A DNA stretch of 64,000 nt from Flexivirga oryzae (GTDB lineage: Bacteria > Actinomycetota > Actinomycetes > Actinomycetales > Dermatophilaceae), in assembly GCF_014190805.1 (NCBI RefSeq), contig NZ_JACHVQ010000002.1:62001-126000 (forward strand), read 5' to 3'. How positions within the stretch are numbered: the stretch's first letter is position 1; every line of letters begins with the position of its first letter. Positions 18,308 to 26,077 of the stretch are shown here, one piece after another. The notes beneath the pieces are model-generated. The model was not told the DNA's origin. It searched no databases and saw only the letters and a program-made list of their open reading frames with translations. The position numbers and the translations under genes were made by a program.

Positions 18308-19344
18308 TGACCGAGGATCTGCCCGGACTGGATCTGCAGGCGCTGCAACGGTTCCTGGTCGATGCGTCGCCAGGGCTGCTCGACGGTCCCCTGACGGCGG
18401 AGCTGATCGTCGGCGGCAAGTCCAACCTGACCTACATCGTCTCCGACGGCGCGCGCGACGTCGTCGTGCGGCGCCCTCCCCTCGGGCACGTCCTGGCGAC
18501 CGCGCACGACATGACCCGGGAGCACCGGGTGATGGCCGCACTTGCGGACACCGCGGTGCCGGTCCCCGTGATGTATGCCGCCTGCACGGATCCGGAGGTG
18601 CTCGGGGCACCGTTCTACGTCATGGAGCGTGTGGCGGGCACGCCCTATCGATCGGCGGATGAGCTGAACGCCCTTGGGCCGGAACGAGTCCGGGGCATCG
18701 CAGATGCAGTGACGGACACCTTGGTGGCATTGCACGCGGTGGACCCGGCAGGTGTCGGGCTGGCCGATTTCGGCAGGCCGGACGGTTACCTGGAGCGGCA
18801 GGTGCACCGGTGGCGGCGACAGATGCAGGCCTCGAAATCTCGCGAACTGGCCGGCGAGGAGGAACTGCACCAGCGGCTCGCGGCTGCGATCCCTGCGTCC
18901 GGCGGGGCCGCCATCGTCCACGGCGACTTCCGCATGGACAACACCCTGATCGACGACACGGATCACGTGACCGCCGTGCTGGACTGGGAGATGGCGACGC
19001 TCGGCGACCCGCTCTCCGACGTCGCGTTGATGCTGGTCTACCAGGCGCTGGTCAACGTTGCGCCGCATGCGGTTTCGACCGTCTCGCAGGCGATCGGGCA
19101 TCCCACTCGCGAGGAGATCGTGCAGCGCTACAGCGAACGCTCCGGCCGGGACGTCAGCCACCTGGCGTTCCACGAGGCACTCGCCTACTACAAGCTGGCC
19201 GCGATCCTGGAAGGCATCTACTTCCGGCACCAGCAGGGCCAGACGGTCGGTGCCGGATTCGAGGACATCGGCGGCTCCACGGAGCCACTGTTGGCGGCAG
19301 GCCTTGCCGTCATACAAGACTACGACGCCGCACCGGAAGGCTGA
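18307..19344 (+). CDS. APH-fold phosphotransferase (ACAD10/11 N-domain-like)
   Basis: A 345-residue kinase-fold protein. The catalytic loop HGDFRMDN (near residue 205) and the metal-binding LDWEMATLGDP follow the aminoglycoside-phosphotransferase pattern. An N-terminal nucleotide-binding lobe carries GGKSNLTY and the Lys/Arg strand DVVVRRPP. The family is fused to acyl-CoA dehydrogenases in eukaryotic ACAD10/11, where it phosphorylates 4-hydroxyacyl-CoAs. Here it is followed eight bases later by a separate acyl-CoA dehydrogenase. Its ATG overlaps the SDR stop by one base. The physiological substrate is therefore probably a hydroxyacyl-CoA rather than an antibiotic. Confidence 0.85.
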   Translation: MTEDLPGLDLQALQRFLVDASPGLLDGPLTAELIVGGKSNLTYIVSDGARDVVVRRPPLGHVLATAHDMTREHRVMAALADTAVPVPVMYAACTDPEVLGAPFYVMERVAGTPYRSADELNALGPERVRGIADAVTDTLVALHAVDPAGVGLADFGRPDGYLERQVHRWRRQMQASKSRELAGEEELHQRLAAAIPASGGAAIVHGDFRMDNTLIDDTDHVTAVLDWEMATLGDPLSDVALMLVYQALVNVAPHAVSTVSQAIGHPTREEIVQRYSERSGRDVSHLAFHEALAYYKLAAILEGIYFRHQQGQTVGAGFEDIGGSTEPLLAAGLAVIQDYDAAPEG

Positions 19345-19351
19345 CAGAGCA

Positions 19352-20575
19352 ATGGATTTCGAGTTCGACGCGACCACCGAGGACCTCCGCGCGCGGGTGC
19401 GCGACTTCCTGGACAGCGAGATCACCCCCGCCGAGCAGGTCTTCGAGGAGCAGCTGGCCGGCTCCGACGACCCATGGGCCTGGAGCAGCGTCCCGGTCCT
19501 GCGCGAGCTGAAGGACAAGGCGAAGACGGCCGGCCTGTGGAATCTGTTCCTGCCCGGTGCGAACGGCGCCGGGCTCACCAACCTGCAGTACGCACCGCTG
19601 GCGGAGATCACCGGCCGGTCGTTCCTCGCACCGGCGGTGTTCAACTGCTCGGCACCGGACACCGGCAACATGGAGGTGCTGAACGAGTTCGGGAGCCCCG
19701 AGCAGCAGGAGCAGTGGCTGAAACCGTTGCTGCGCGGCGAGATCCGCTCCTCGTTCGCGATGACCGAGCCGGATGTCGCCTCGTCCGACGCCACGAACAT
19801 CTCGACCCGCATCGAGCGGGACGGCGACGATTACGTGATCAACGGCCGCAAGTGGTGGATCACCGGCGCGATGAACCCCGAGGCGAAGATCTTCATCGTC
19901 ATGGGCAAGACCGACCCGTCCGCCGAGCGGCACCGCCAGCAGTCGCAGATCCTGGTGCCGCGGGACACTCCCGGCCTGGAGATCAAGCGCGGCATGGAGG
20001 TCTTCGGGTACGACGACCACGACCACGGCGGCCACGCCGAGCTGGCGTTCCACGACGTGCGCGTCCCGGCGAGCAACCTGATCGCCGGTGAGGGGCTGGG
20101 TTTCGCGATCGCACAGGCCCGCCTCGGTCCCGGCCGGATCCACCACTGCATGCGGTCGATCGGTGTGGCGGAGAAGGCGATCGAGCTGATGTGCGCACGC
20201 GCCGATGCGCGCACTGCGTTCGGCAAGCCACTGTCGGAGCAGGGCGTCATACGCGACTGGATCGCCGAGGCCAGGGTCCGCGTGGAGCAGCTGCGGCTGC
20301 TGGTGCTGAAGACCGCGTGGCTGATGGACACGGTCGGCAACAAGGGCGCACACACGGAGATCCAGGCGATCAAGATCGCGACGCCGCGGACCGTGCAGTG
20401 GATCCTGGACCACGCGATCCAGCTGTATGGCGCCGGCGGTCTCTCCCAGGACTTCTCGCTCGCCAAGGCGTATGCCGGCATCCGCACCCTGCGGTTCGCC
20501 GACGGACCCGACGAGGTGCACAAGGCGTCGCTGGCGCGGCGCGAGCTGCGCCGGCAGGCGGAGGCCCGCGGCTGA
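19352..20575 (+). CDS. Acyl-CoA dehydrogenase (ACAD11-like)
   Basis: A 407-residue FAD enzyme. FAMTEPDVASSDATN is the FAD/substrate motif, KWWITGAMNPEAK the beta-domain strand, and a QLYGAGGLSQDFSLAKAY helix sits near the C-terminus. It lacks an obvious catalytic Glu in the classical IYEGT context; ACAD11-type members use a different position. ATG 19352 gives the family N-terminus. It follows the phosphotransferase gene, and together they could eliminate a phosphorylated hydroxyl and dehydrogenate acyl-CoA. That is inference from the ACAD10/11 comparison. Confidence 0.9.
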   Translation: MDFEFDATTEDLRARVRDFLDSEITPAEQVFEEQLAGSDDPWAWSSVPVLRELKDKAKTAGLWNLFLPGANGAGLTNLQYAPLAEITGRSFLAPAVFNCSAPDTGNMEVLNEFGSPEQQEQWLKPLLRGEIRSSFAMTEPDVASSDATNISTRIERDGDDYVINGRKWWITGAMNPEAKIFIVMGKTDPSAERHRQQSQILVPRDTPGLEIKRGMEVFGYDDHDHGGHAELAFHDVRVPASNLIAGEGLGFAIAQARLGPGRIHHCMRSIGVAEKAIELMCARADARTAFGKPLSEQGVIRDWIAEARVRVEQLRLLVLKTAWLMDTVGNKGAHTEIQAIKIATPRTVQWILDHAIQLYGAGGLSQDFSLAKAYAGIRTLRFADGPDEVHKASLARRELRRQAEARG

Positions 20576-20625
20576 GTTTGCGGGCGGCGCCTCCTCACGC
20601 ATCGGGTGCGTGACCGTCACCGGGA

Positions 20626-20652
20626 TGTCACAGCGCAACTGCTGGTCTCGTC
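20626..20652 (+). promoter_or_regulatory. ECF41-type promoter TGTCACA-N16-CGTC
   Basis: TGTCACA (20626-20632), exactly 16 bases, then CGTC (20649-20652). From memory this is the published ECF41 promoter consensus. It lies 35 bases before the ATG of the broken epimerase gene that precedes the ECF41 sigma gene, where such autoregulated promoters are normally found. The CGTC also begins a CGTCTCC/GGAGACG hairpin (20649-20670). Confidence 0.75.
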
Positions 20653-20703
20653 TCCTGCAGGACGGAGACGAACGAAGGAGCGAAGCGATGCGAGTTTTCC
20701 TAG

Positions 20704-21743
20704 ATGAGTAATTCCCGGGGTCAGTGGTCGTATGCGGTTAGGGAGCGTAGGACTGGTGCGCCGATGCGGTCGTTGTGCCAGATGGCTGCGGTCATGGCCA
20801 GGAGGCGTTGCCAGATGCGGACGATGACGCCGCTGGTGGAGCGTGCGCCGTGGTCTTCCAGGTTGAGTTGGCCTTTGAGGGTGTCGAAGATGGACTCGAT
20901 GACTTGACGTAACGGTTTGAAGAATTGGCTGCCGGGGCGGTCGGGTTCTCCCTTGCGGGCCGGCCTGAGCAGTTCGATCCCGGCCCGGGTCAAGTGGTCT
21001 TCGAAGTCGGCGCCGAAGTAGTTCTTGTCCCCGATCACGGTGTTTCCGACCGCCAGGTCGGCCAGGGCAGGGTCTGCCAGGATGCCCTGCAAAGCGTGGC
21101 GTTCGTCGGCTTTGGCGCCGGTCAAGGCGAACCCGATCGGCAGGCCATGTACGGTGGCCAGCAGATGCAACCGCAAACCCCAGAAGAACCTGGAATGGCT
21201 TGCACAGCAACCGTATTCGGCGAATCCGGCCAGGTCGGACCGTTTGGCGGTCTCCCGGGACCGGCCACATTCCACCGGGGTGGAGTCAACCACCCATACG
21301 TCATCAGACCAGATGCTGGTGTCGCGGCCCAGGACGCGGATCAGCCACCCGATGGTGGCGCTCAGCTTGCGCAGCCGCTTGTTGTACCCCGGCTGTAACG
21401 GCAGGTAGGGGAACAGGTGCCGCAAGTGTGTGGTGGCGAACCGCAGCCAGCGTGCTTCACTGGTGAAACCCAGCAGTGCTTGCATCACCGACAACGTCAC
21501 CAGCTCGGCATCCGTCAGGTGCACCGGGAACCCTGTGCGGGGCCGTGCCGGAAGCCGATCGGGCGCGTCTTTGAAGAGATCGTCAACGCGCGCATAGAGT
21601 GCGGTTGCGAGGGTGTCCAGATCGGCGTCCACGGCGGACCTCCAGGTTCGGTGTTGGTTTACGCAACGCCGAGTCTGGGCACCCTCCACCCGAAACATCA
21701 CACGCCACACCGAAAACACCAGCCACAGCCAGGAATTACTCAT
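20704..21743 (-). mobile_element. Complete insertion sequence, 1,040 bp, IS982-like
   Basis: The ends are perfect 12-base inverted repeats (ATGAGTAATTCC at the left, its complement at the right), flanked by a direct CTAG duplication (20700-20703 and 21744-21747). It encodes one transposase. Because CTAG is palindromic, the border could be read a few bases differently. The element lacks the GTATGNCG word that is common around it, consistent with a recent foreign origin. Assignment to IS982 comes from recalled transposase blocks; a 4-base CTAG target would also suit IS5-type elements. Confidence 0.88.
20721..21632 (-). CDS. IS transposase (DDE, IS982-like)
   Basis: A 303-residue transposase. 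It has an N-terminal DAELVTLSVMQALLGFTSEARW region, a DSTPVECGRSRET block likely holding the first catalytic Asp, YGCCASHSRFFWGLRLHLL, a DKNYFG block for the second Asp and a C-terminal Glu in the RQVIESIFDTLK helix. GTG 21632 is chosen because GGAGG lies six bases upstream. The frame is intact and the element is probably active. Confidence 0.88.
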   Translation of the reverse strand: MDADLDTLATALYARVDDLFKDAPDRLPARPRTGFPVHLTDAELVTLSVMQALLGFTSEARWLRFATTHLRHLFPYLPLQPGYNKRLRKLSATIGWLIRVLGRDTSIWSDDVWVVDSTPVECGRSRETAKRSDLAGFAEYGCCASHSRFFWGLRLHLLATVHGLPIGFALTGAKADERHALQGILADPALADLAVGNTVIGDKNYFGADFEDHLTRAGIELLRPARKGEPDRPGSQFFKPLRQVIESIFDTLKGQLNLEDHGARSTSGVIVRIWQRLLAMTAAIWHNDRIGAPVLRSLTAYDH

Positions 21744-21907
21744 CTAGCCGGCGGAAGCGGCGTCCTGGGGCAGCATCTGGTACCTCAATTGGTCGCCGGT
21801 GGGCATCAGGTGACCGCGACGACGACCTCGACGACGAAGTTGGACCTACTGGTCGGCCTGGGAGCGCCGTACAAGTCCTGGCGTGACGGGTTCGTGGAGG
21901 AGTTGCG

Positions 21908-22918
21908 ATGACGACACACCGCGGCGCGGACAACCCTCGCGGGTCGCGCAACCCGCGCGGGTCGAGTAGCCGGAGGAGCGCAGCGGAGGAGGCGTATCGA
22001 GACCCTGCCGAGGCGTTCGAGGACCTGCGCCCCCTGCTCTTCTCGATCGCCTACCGCATCACCAGCAGCGTCACCGAGAGCGAGGACGTGGTGCAGGACT
22101 CGTGGCTGCGCTTCGAACAGGTCGCGGACCGGGTCGAGTCACCCAAGGCGTTCCTGTCGACCGTCGTCACCCGCCTGGCCATCGACACGTTGCGTTCGGC
22201 CCGTGTCCGCCGCGAGACGTATGTCGGTGAGTGGTTCCCCGAGCCGTTGCTGGCCGACCCCTACGAGGACCCGGCGCGTGCCGCGGAGCTGGCGGACTCG
22301 GTGTCGATGGCGGCGCTGTTGCTCCTGGAGCGGCTGTCACCGCTGGAGCGCGCGGTCTTCGTACTTCGGGAGGTGTTCGGCTTCGGCTTCGCCGATGTTG
22401 CCGCGGCAGTGGGCCGCAGCGAGGACGCGTGCCGGCAACTGGCCAGCCGTGCACGGCGGCACATGGCGGCCGGCCGGGCACGGTTCGCGGTCGACCGTGC
22501 GGAGCGTGACCAGCTGGCCGACCGTTTCTTCGACGCGTTCCGCGGCGGCGACGTCGACACCCTGCGCGAGCTGCTCGCCGCCGACGTGCAGCTGGTCAGC
22601 GACAGCGGGGACCACGCTCCGCGCTGGGGTGACGGCATCTTCGGTGCCGAGAAGGTGGCTCGCGTGGTCGTGGCGCTGATCGGAGCGTTCCGGCAGATCG
22701 GCGGCACCGTCGAGGTGCATCAGCTCAACGGGGAGCCGGGCGCGATCTTCCGCGACCGGGACGGACTGGTCGTCAACACCTGGACGCTGGACATCCGCGA
22801 GGGTCAGGTGCAGGCGATCCGCACCGTCCTCAACCCCGACAAGCTCGCGCACGTCGGACCGGTCGCGGACGCCTGGGCGGTGTTACGCGAGGCGTTCGGC
22901 TCTCGTGGGCGGCCATGA
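21908..22918 (+). CDS. ECF41-family sigma factor (SigJ-like) with SnoaL-like C-terminal domain
   Basis: A 336-residue sigma factor. Region 2 (FEDLRPLLFSIAYRITSSV to EDVVQDSWLRF) and region 4 (LSPLERAVFVLREVFGF and the following HTH) are followed by a SnoaL-like domain ending NPDKLAHV. The linker GEWFPEPL matches the ECF41 WLPEP signature. In ECF41 factors the C-terminal domain replaces a separate anti-sigma factor (family knowledge). The usual partner oxidoreductase/epimerase gene upstream is destroyed. Residues 18-33 are encoded by a dispersed repeat (21960-22004) inserted in frame before the normal N-terminus. Confidence 0.92.
   Translation: MTTHRGADNPRGSRNPRGSSSRRSAAEEAYRDPAEAFEDLRPLLFSIAYRITSSVTESEDVVQDSWLRFEQVADRVESPKAFLSTVVTRLAIDTLRSARVRRETYVGEWFPEPLLADPYEDPARAAELADSVSMAALLLLERLSPLERAVFVLREVFGFGFADVAAAVGRSEDACRQLASRARRHMAAGRARFAVDRAERDQLADRFFDAFRGGDVDTLRELLAADVQLVSDSGDHAPRWGDGIFGAEKVARVVVALIGAFRQIGGTVEVHQLNGEPGAIFRDRDGLVVNTWTLDIREGQVQAIRTVLNPDKLAHVGPVADAWAVLREAFGSRGRP
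21960..22004 (+). repeat. Dispersed GGTCGAGTA...GTATCGAGACC repeat inside the sigma gene
   Basis: A 45-base copy of the same element that forms the 60-bp array at 28.8 kb: it begins GGTCGAGTAG and ends GTATCGAGACC with a purine-rich middle. It is read in frame as residues 18-33 of the sigma factor. Confidence 0.75.
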
Positions 22919-22978
22919 GACGGCGCCCCTGAGCCGGTCGGGCCGCCCAGCTGCCGGATACAAGTCCGCCGAGCGGGC

Positions 22979-23284
22979 TCAATCCAGGTCGAAGCCGAGC
23001 CGGCGTGCGGTGCGCTGCCGCATCCGACCGGCCCGCAGCCGCTGCAGCCGCTTCACGAGCATCGGGTCGAACTTCAGCGCGGCCGGGGTGTCGATCACCG
23101 CGTTGAGCACCTGGTAGTAGCGGGTCGAACTCATGTTGAACGTCTCGCGGATCGCCTGCTCCTTGGCGCCCTGGAGCTTCCACCAGTTGCGCTCGAAGGC
23201 CAGGATCGAGGCGTCCCGCTCGCTTAGCTCACCGTCGCCCGACGGCATCACCTGCTGCGCGGCAGCCGTGGTGCGCTCGCCCAT
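22979..23284 (-). CDS. DUF3263 protein
   Basis: A 101-residue protein with the DUF3263 core: LAFERNWWKLQGAKEQAIRE followed by SSTRYYQVLNAVID and a basic RLRAGRMRQRTARR tail. The first part resembles a small helix-turn-helix (YYQVLN acting as recognition helix), so DNA binding is plausible but unproven. ATG 23284 follows GGAAAGGA at a good distance. It is convergent with the sigma gene. Widely conserved in actinobacteria; function unknown. Confidence 0.8.
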   Translation of the reverse strand: MGERTTAAAQQVMPSGDGELSERDASILAFERNWWKLQGAKEQAIRETFNMSSTRYYQVLNAVIDTPAALKFDPMLVKRLQRLRAGRMRQRTARRLGFDLD

Positions 23285-23474
23285 AGATGCGGTCCTTTCC
23301 GGTCGCGAGCCGATCTCCGTCACCGATGATAGGCGGTAAATCACATGCGTGTCATTCCGGCAAGCACCACGCCCGGCATGTCGTGACAGATGTGACTCGT
23401 GTGGTTGGAGATCTGCGTCGCGGGGACCTCAACGCGTCGGCCCGCTACACGCGGAAACGACATATGCTCCCCAC

Positions 23475-24011
23475 GTGAGCCCGCTGAGTCTCGATGACGT
23501 GCGCGCCTGGTACGCGCAGCAATCTACGGCAATGCTGGTGGCTGACGCCCTGGTCACGGACGAAGCGGGCCGCGTCCTCCTGCTGCAGCCCGCTTACAAG
23601 ACAGGGTGGCTGCGTCCGGGTGGCGTCGTTGAGCGGGACGAAGCGCCGCATGATGCCGCTGCCCGGGAACTGCGCGAGGAGACCGGATTGCAACGTACAT
23701 CCGGCGCTCTGCTGGCAACCGAATGGTGCCGAATGTTCGACCAAGGCGACCTCCCACTCGTCGGGTTCACCTTCGACTTCGGAACCGTCTCATCGAAGGA
23801 GCCGCTGGTACTCCAAACGAGTGAGATCAGCGACAGTGGCTTCTTCACCCCCGCACAAGCGGAACGACGGGTCGCGCCATACGACCTATCCCGGCTCAGG
23901 GCCGCCGTGGCGGCCCGTTCCTCTGGGATCGCAACATACCTGTCTGACGGACGGATCCTCGACGGCCGACGAACACGTGGAGCCAGATTGGAGCCAAAGC
24001 GTCTAGAATGA
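23475..24011 (+). CDS. Nudix hydrolase
   Basis: A roughly 178-residue protein with a complete Nudix box: GGVVERDEAPHDAAARELRE and then ETGL, fitting GX5EX7REUXEEXGU. Nudix enzymes hydrolyse nucleoside diphosphates linked to other moieties. The start is uncertain; GTG 23475 (reading SPLSLDDVRAWYAQQ) fits the domain boundary, but no good ribosome site is seen and the frame is open further upstream. It is followed after three bases by vapB, suggesting one transcript. Confidence 0.82.
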   Translation: MSPLSLDDVRAWYAQQSTAMLVADALVTDEAGRVLLLQPAYKTGWLRPGGVVERDEAPHDAAARELREETGLQRTSGALLATEWCRMFDQGDLPLVGFTFDFGTVSSKEPLVLQTSEISDSGFFTPAQAERRVAPYDLSRLRAAVAARSSGIATYLSDGRILDGRRTRGARLEPKRLE

Positions 24012-24014
24012 GGC

Positions 24015-24245
24015 ATGCCGAATATTCAGGTGAAGAACGTTCCGGAAGAGACCTGGCTGACGCTCCGCAGACGCGCCTCCGAGTCCGGCCGTTCGCTCCA
24101 GGAGTACCTGCGCCGTCGGCTGATCGAAGACGCGTCGACACCGACCATGGATGAAGTTCTCGACCGTATTGGCAGCCACAGCGGCGGGGAGCTGGGGCCC
24201 GACGACGCAGTCGCTGAGCTACGGGCGTCGCGTGCTGGTCGTTGA
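24015..24245 (+). CDS. VapB/FitA-type antitoxin
   Basis: A 76-residue ribbon-helix-helix antitoxin. The strand PNIQVKNVPEETWLTLRRRA and helix SGRSLQEYLRRRL fit FitA-like antitoxins. It overlaps vapC by 14 bases and follows the Nudix gene by three. It should neutralise VapC and repress its own operon. Confidence 0.88.
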   Translation: MPNIQVKNVPEETWLTLRRRASESGRSLQEYLRRRLIEDASTPTMDEVLDRIGSHSGGELGPDDAVAELRASRAGR

Positions 24246-24627
24246 CGCCAGTGCGCTGTCGGTTGCCCTCGCCGACGACACCTCAATCGGGGATTCCGCA
24301 CGCGGGCGGCTACGAGGACAGGCATTGCGCGCGCCGGCACTCATCGACGTCGAGGTGCTCTCCGTGCTCCGAGGTCGGGTGCTGGGCCGCAAGCTGACCA
24401 CAAACCGCGCGCGCACCGCCGTGCACGACCTTCGAGCCATGCGATTCCCACGCGCTCCGCACCAACCGTTCGCAGAGCGCATCTGGGAGTTGCGGGACAA
24501 CGTCTCGGCATACGACGCTGCATATGTGGCTCTGGCCGAGCTACTCGAGGCGCCTCTGCTCACCGCGGATCGGAAGCTCTCTCGCGCATCCGGTCCTCGA
24601 TGCCACTTCGAACTTCTCGAGAGCTGA
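24232..24627 (+). CDS. VapC toxin, PIN-domain ribonuclease
   Basis: A 131-residue PIN protein. The conserved acids are present: Asp in VVDASAL, Glu in LIDVEVLSVL, Asp in YDAAYVALAE and Asp in LLTADRKL. The GTG start at 24232 lies inside the antitoxin frame. It is expected to cleave specific RNAs when free of VapB. It appears intact, unlike the relic at 35.7-36.0 kb. Confidence 0.9.
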   Translation: MLVVDASALSVALADDTSIGDSARGRLRGQALRAPALIDVEVLSVLRGRVLGRKLTTNRARTAVHDLRAMRFPRAPHQPFAERIWELRDNVSAYDAAYVALAELLEAPLLTADRKLSRASGPRCHFELLES

Positions 24628-24641
24628 GCCGACGACCCCGA

Positions 24642-26000
24642 TCAGACCATCGAGTCCAGGATCGCGACGATGTCTTCCCGCGACGTCTTCGGGTTGACGA
24701 TCGCGAATCGGGCGATGGTCTCCCCCGCGTGCGCGCTCGGCACCACGAAGCCCTCCTGCCGTTCCAGCAGTCCGTCGGACCACGTCTGGTAGTCGGCCGG
24801 CGTCCAGCCAAGCCGCCGGAACGCGACGACGGACAGGTCCGGCTCCCGGACCAGTTCGAACTCGGGCCGGGCGTTGATCTGTTCCGCGGCGAACCGTGCG
24901 ATGTCCAGGGTGTGCTCGATCGCCTCGGTGTAGGCGTCGGTGCCGTTGGCCACCAAGGAGAACCAGAAGGGCAGGCCGCGCGCCCGGCGGGTCAGCCCGA
25001 CCGAGTAGTCGGTCGGGTTCCAGTCGGGTGCCTCGTTCAGGACGTCGAGGTATGACGCGTGCTGCGTGTGCGCGGCACGTGCCAGCGCGGGCTCGCGGTA
25101 GAGCAGGGCGCAGCAGTCGAACGGCGCGAAGAGCCACTTGTGCGGGTCGACGATGAACGAGTCGCACTGCTCGACGCCCTTGTAGCGGTCGCGCACGCTG
25201 GGTGCTGCGAGACCGGCCCCGCCATACGCGCCGTCGACGTGGAACCAGATCCCGAACTCCCGGCACACCGCGGCCACCGACTCCAGGTCGTCGATGACGC
25301 CGAGGTTCGTGGTGCCGGCGGTCGCGACGACCGCGAAGAAGGTCTCCGGCCCCTCCCGCAGCAGTGCCGCCCGCAGCGCGTCGCCGGTGAGCCGCAGCCG
25401 ATCGTCGACCGGCACGGCGACGAGTTCGGCATCCATGACCTCGCAGGCCGACGCGATGGACGAATGCGAACCCTCGGTGGCGGCGACGCGAAACGGCCTG
25501 GTGCCGTTACGTGTCCGCGCCGCGTTCGCGCGCGCGGTCACCCGCGCGGCCACCAGTGCCGAGAGGTTCCCGATGGTGCCGCCCTGCACGAATCCGCCGC
25601 CGGCGCCCTCCGGCAGGCCGGCGAGGTCGGCGATCCAGCGCAGCGCCTGGTTCTCGGCATACACCGCACCGGCGCCCTCGAGCCAGGAACCGGCGTAGAT
25701 GGAGGACGCGCCGACCACGAGGTCGAACATCGCCGCCTCGCGGGTGGGTGCGCACGGGATGAACGACAAGTAGCGCGGGTGGTCGATGGACAGGCACGCC
25801 AGCGCGAGCTCGTCCTCGAAGAGTCGCAGCGCCGCTTGGCCGCCGATACCCTTCGGCGAGATCGCCCCGCCCGCAACGGCATCCAGCTCCTCGACGGTTC
25901 GGCTGAAGTCCAGCGGCACGGGGTCGAGCTTCAGACGATCTGCGGCGTACTTCAGGATGGCGTGGCCGAGCTGCTCGGTCTCCTCGGTGTAACGGTGCAC
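24642..26000 (-). CDS. Pyridoxal-dependent group II amino-acid decarboxylase
   Basis: A 452-residue PLP enzyme. The cofactor Lys lies in DPHKWLFAPFD and the Asp that pairs with the pyridine nitrogen in HVDGAYGG. PYRYLSFIP-like text (HPRYLSFIPCAPT) and SGGTxGN-like QGGTIGNLSAL follow the aromatic-L-amino-acid/tyrosine decarboxylase pattern. The substrate cannot be fixed from sequence; aromatic amino acids or glutamate-like compounds are possible. A GTG start is used with no clear ribosome site. It is divergent from ung. Confidence 0.88.
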   Translation of the reverse strand: MHRYTEETEQLGHAILKYAADRLKLDPVPLDFSRTVEELDAVAGGAISPKGIGGQAALRLFEDELALACLSIDHPRYLSFIPCAPTREAAMFDLVVGASSIYAGSWLEGAGAVYAENQALRWIADLAGLPEGAGGGFVQGGTIGNLSALVAARVTARANAARTRNGTRPFRVAATEGSHSSIASACEVMDAELVAVPVDDRLRLTGDALRAALLREGPETFFAVVATAGTTNLGVIDDLESVAAVCREFGIWFHVDGAYGGAGLAAPSVRDRYKGVEQCDSFIVDPHKWLFAPFDCCALLYREPALARAAHTQHASYLDVLNEAPDWNPTDYSVGLTRRARGLPFWFSLVANGTDAYTEAIEHTLDIARFAAEQINARPEFELVREPDLSVVAFRRLGWTPADYQTWSDGLLERQEGFVVPSAHAGETIARFAIVNPKTSREDIVAILDSMV

Positions 26001-26019
26001 CCGCCGAGTCTAGATACCC

Positions 26020-26048
26020 CCGCGAAGTTCTGCTCCTCCACTTCGCGG
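26020..26048. repeat. Inverted repeat between decarboxylase and ung
   Basis: CCGCGAAG (26020-26027) and CTTCGCGG (26041-26048) are perfectly complementary with a 13-base loop, in the 77-base divergent promoter space. It could be an operator shared by both genes. Confidence 0.4.
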
Positions 26049-26077
26049 ACTGCATCCGCTTCGTTAGGTTGAGCGGT

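Larger units (their letters stand above)
20688..21911 (+). pseudogene. NAD(P)-dependent epimerase-like gene, internally deleted and split by an IS
   Basis: ATG 20688 (GAAGGAG seven bases upstream) begins MRVFL. The insertion sequence interrupts after the fifth codon. The frame resumes at 21748 as AGGSGVLGQHLVPQLVAGG, the Rossmann start of SDR-type epimerases. Removing the IS and one CTAG restores the frame exactly. A second lesion is present: about 40 codons in, near base 21867, the sequence jumps to PYKSWRDGFVEEL, which looks like the C-terminus of the same family, so roughly 230-250 central codons are gone. The stop overlaps the ATG of the ECF41 sigma gene. Epimerases are standard ECF41 partners. 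Confidence 0.85.

Noticed and set aside
18307..19344. Antibiotic-resistance aminoglycoside phosphotransferase
   Set aside because: The fold motifs fit, but the neighbours are an SDR and an acyl-CoA dehydrogenase, matching ACAD10/11-type metabolism.
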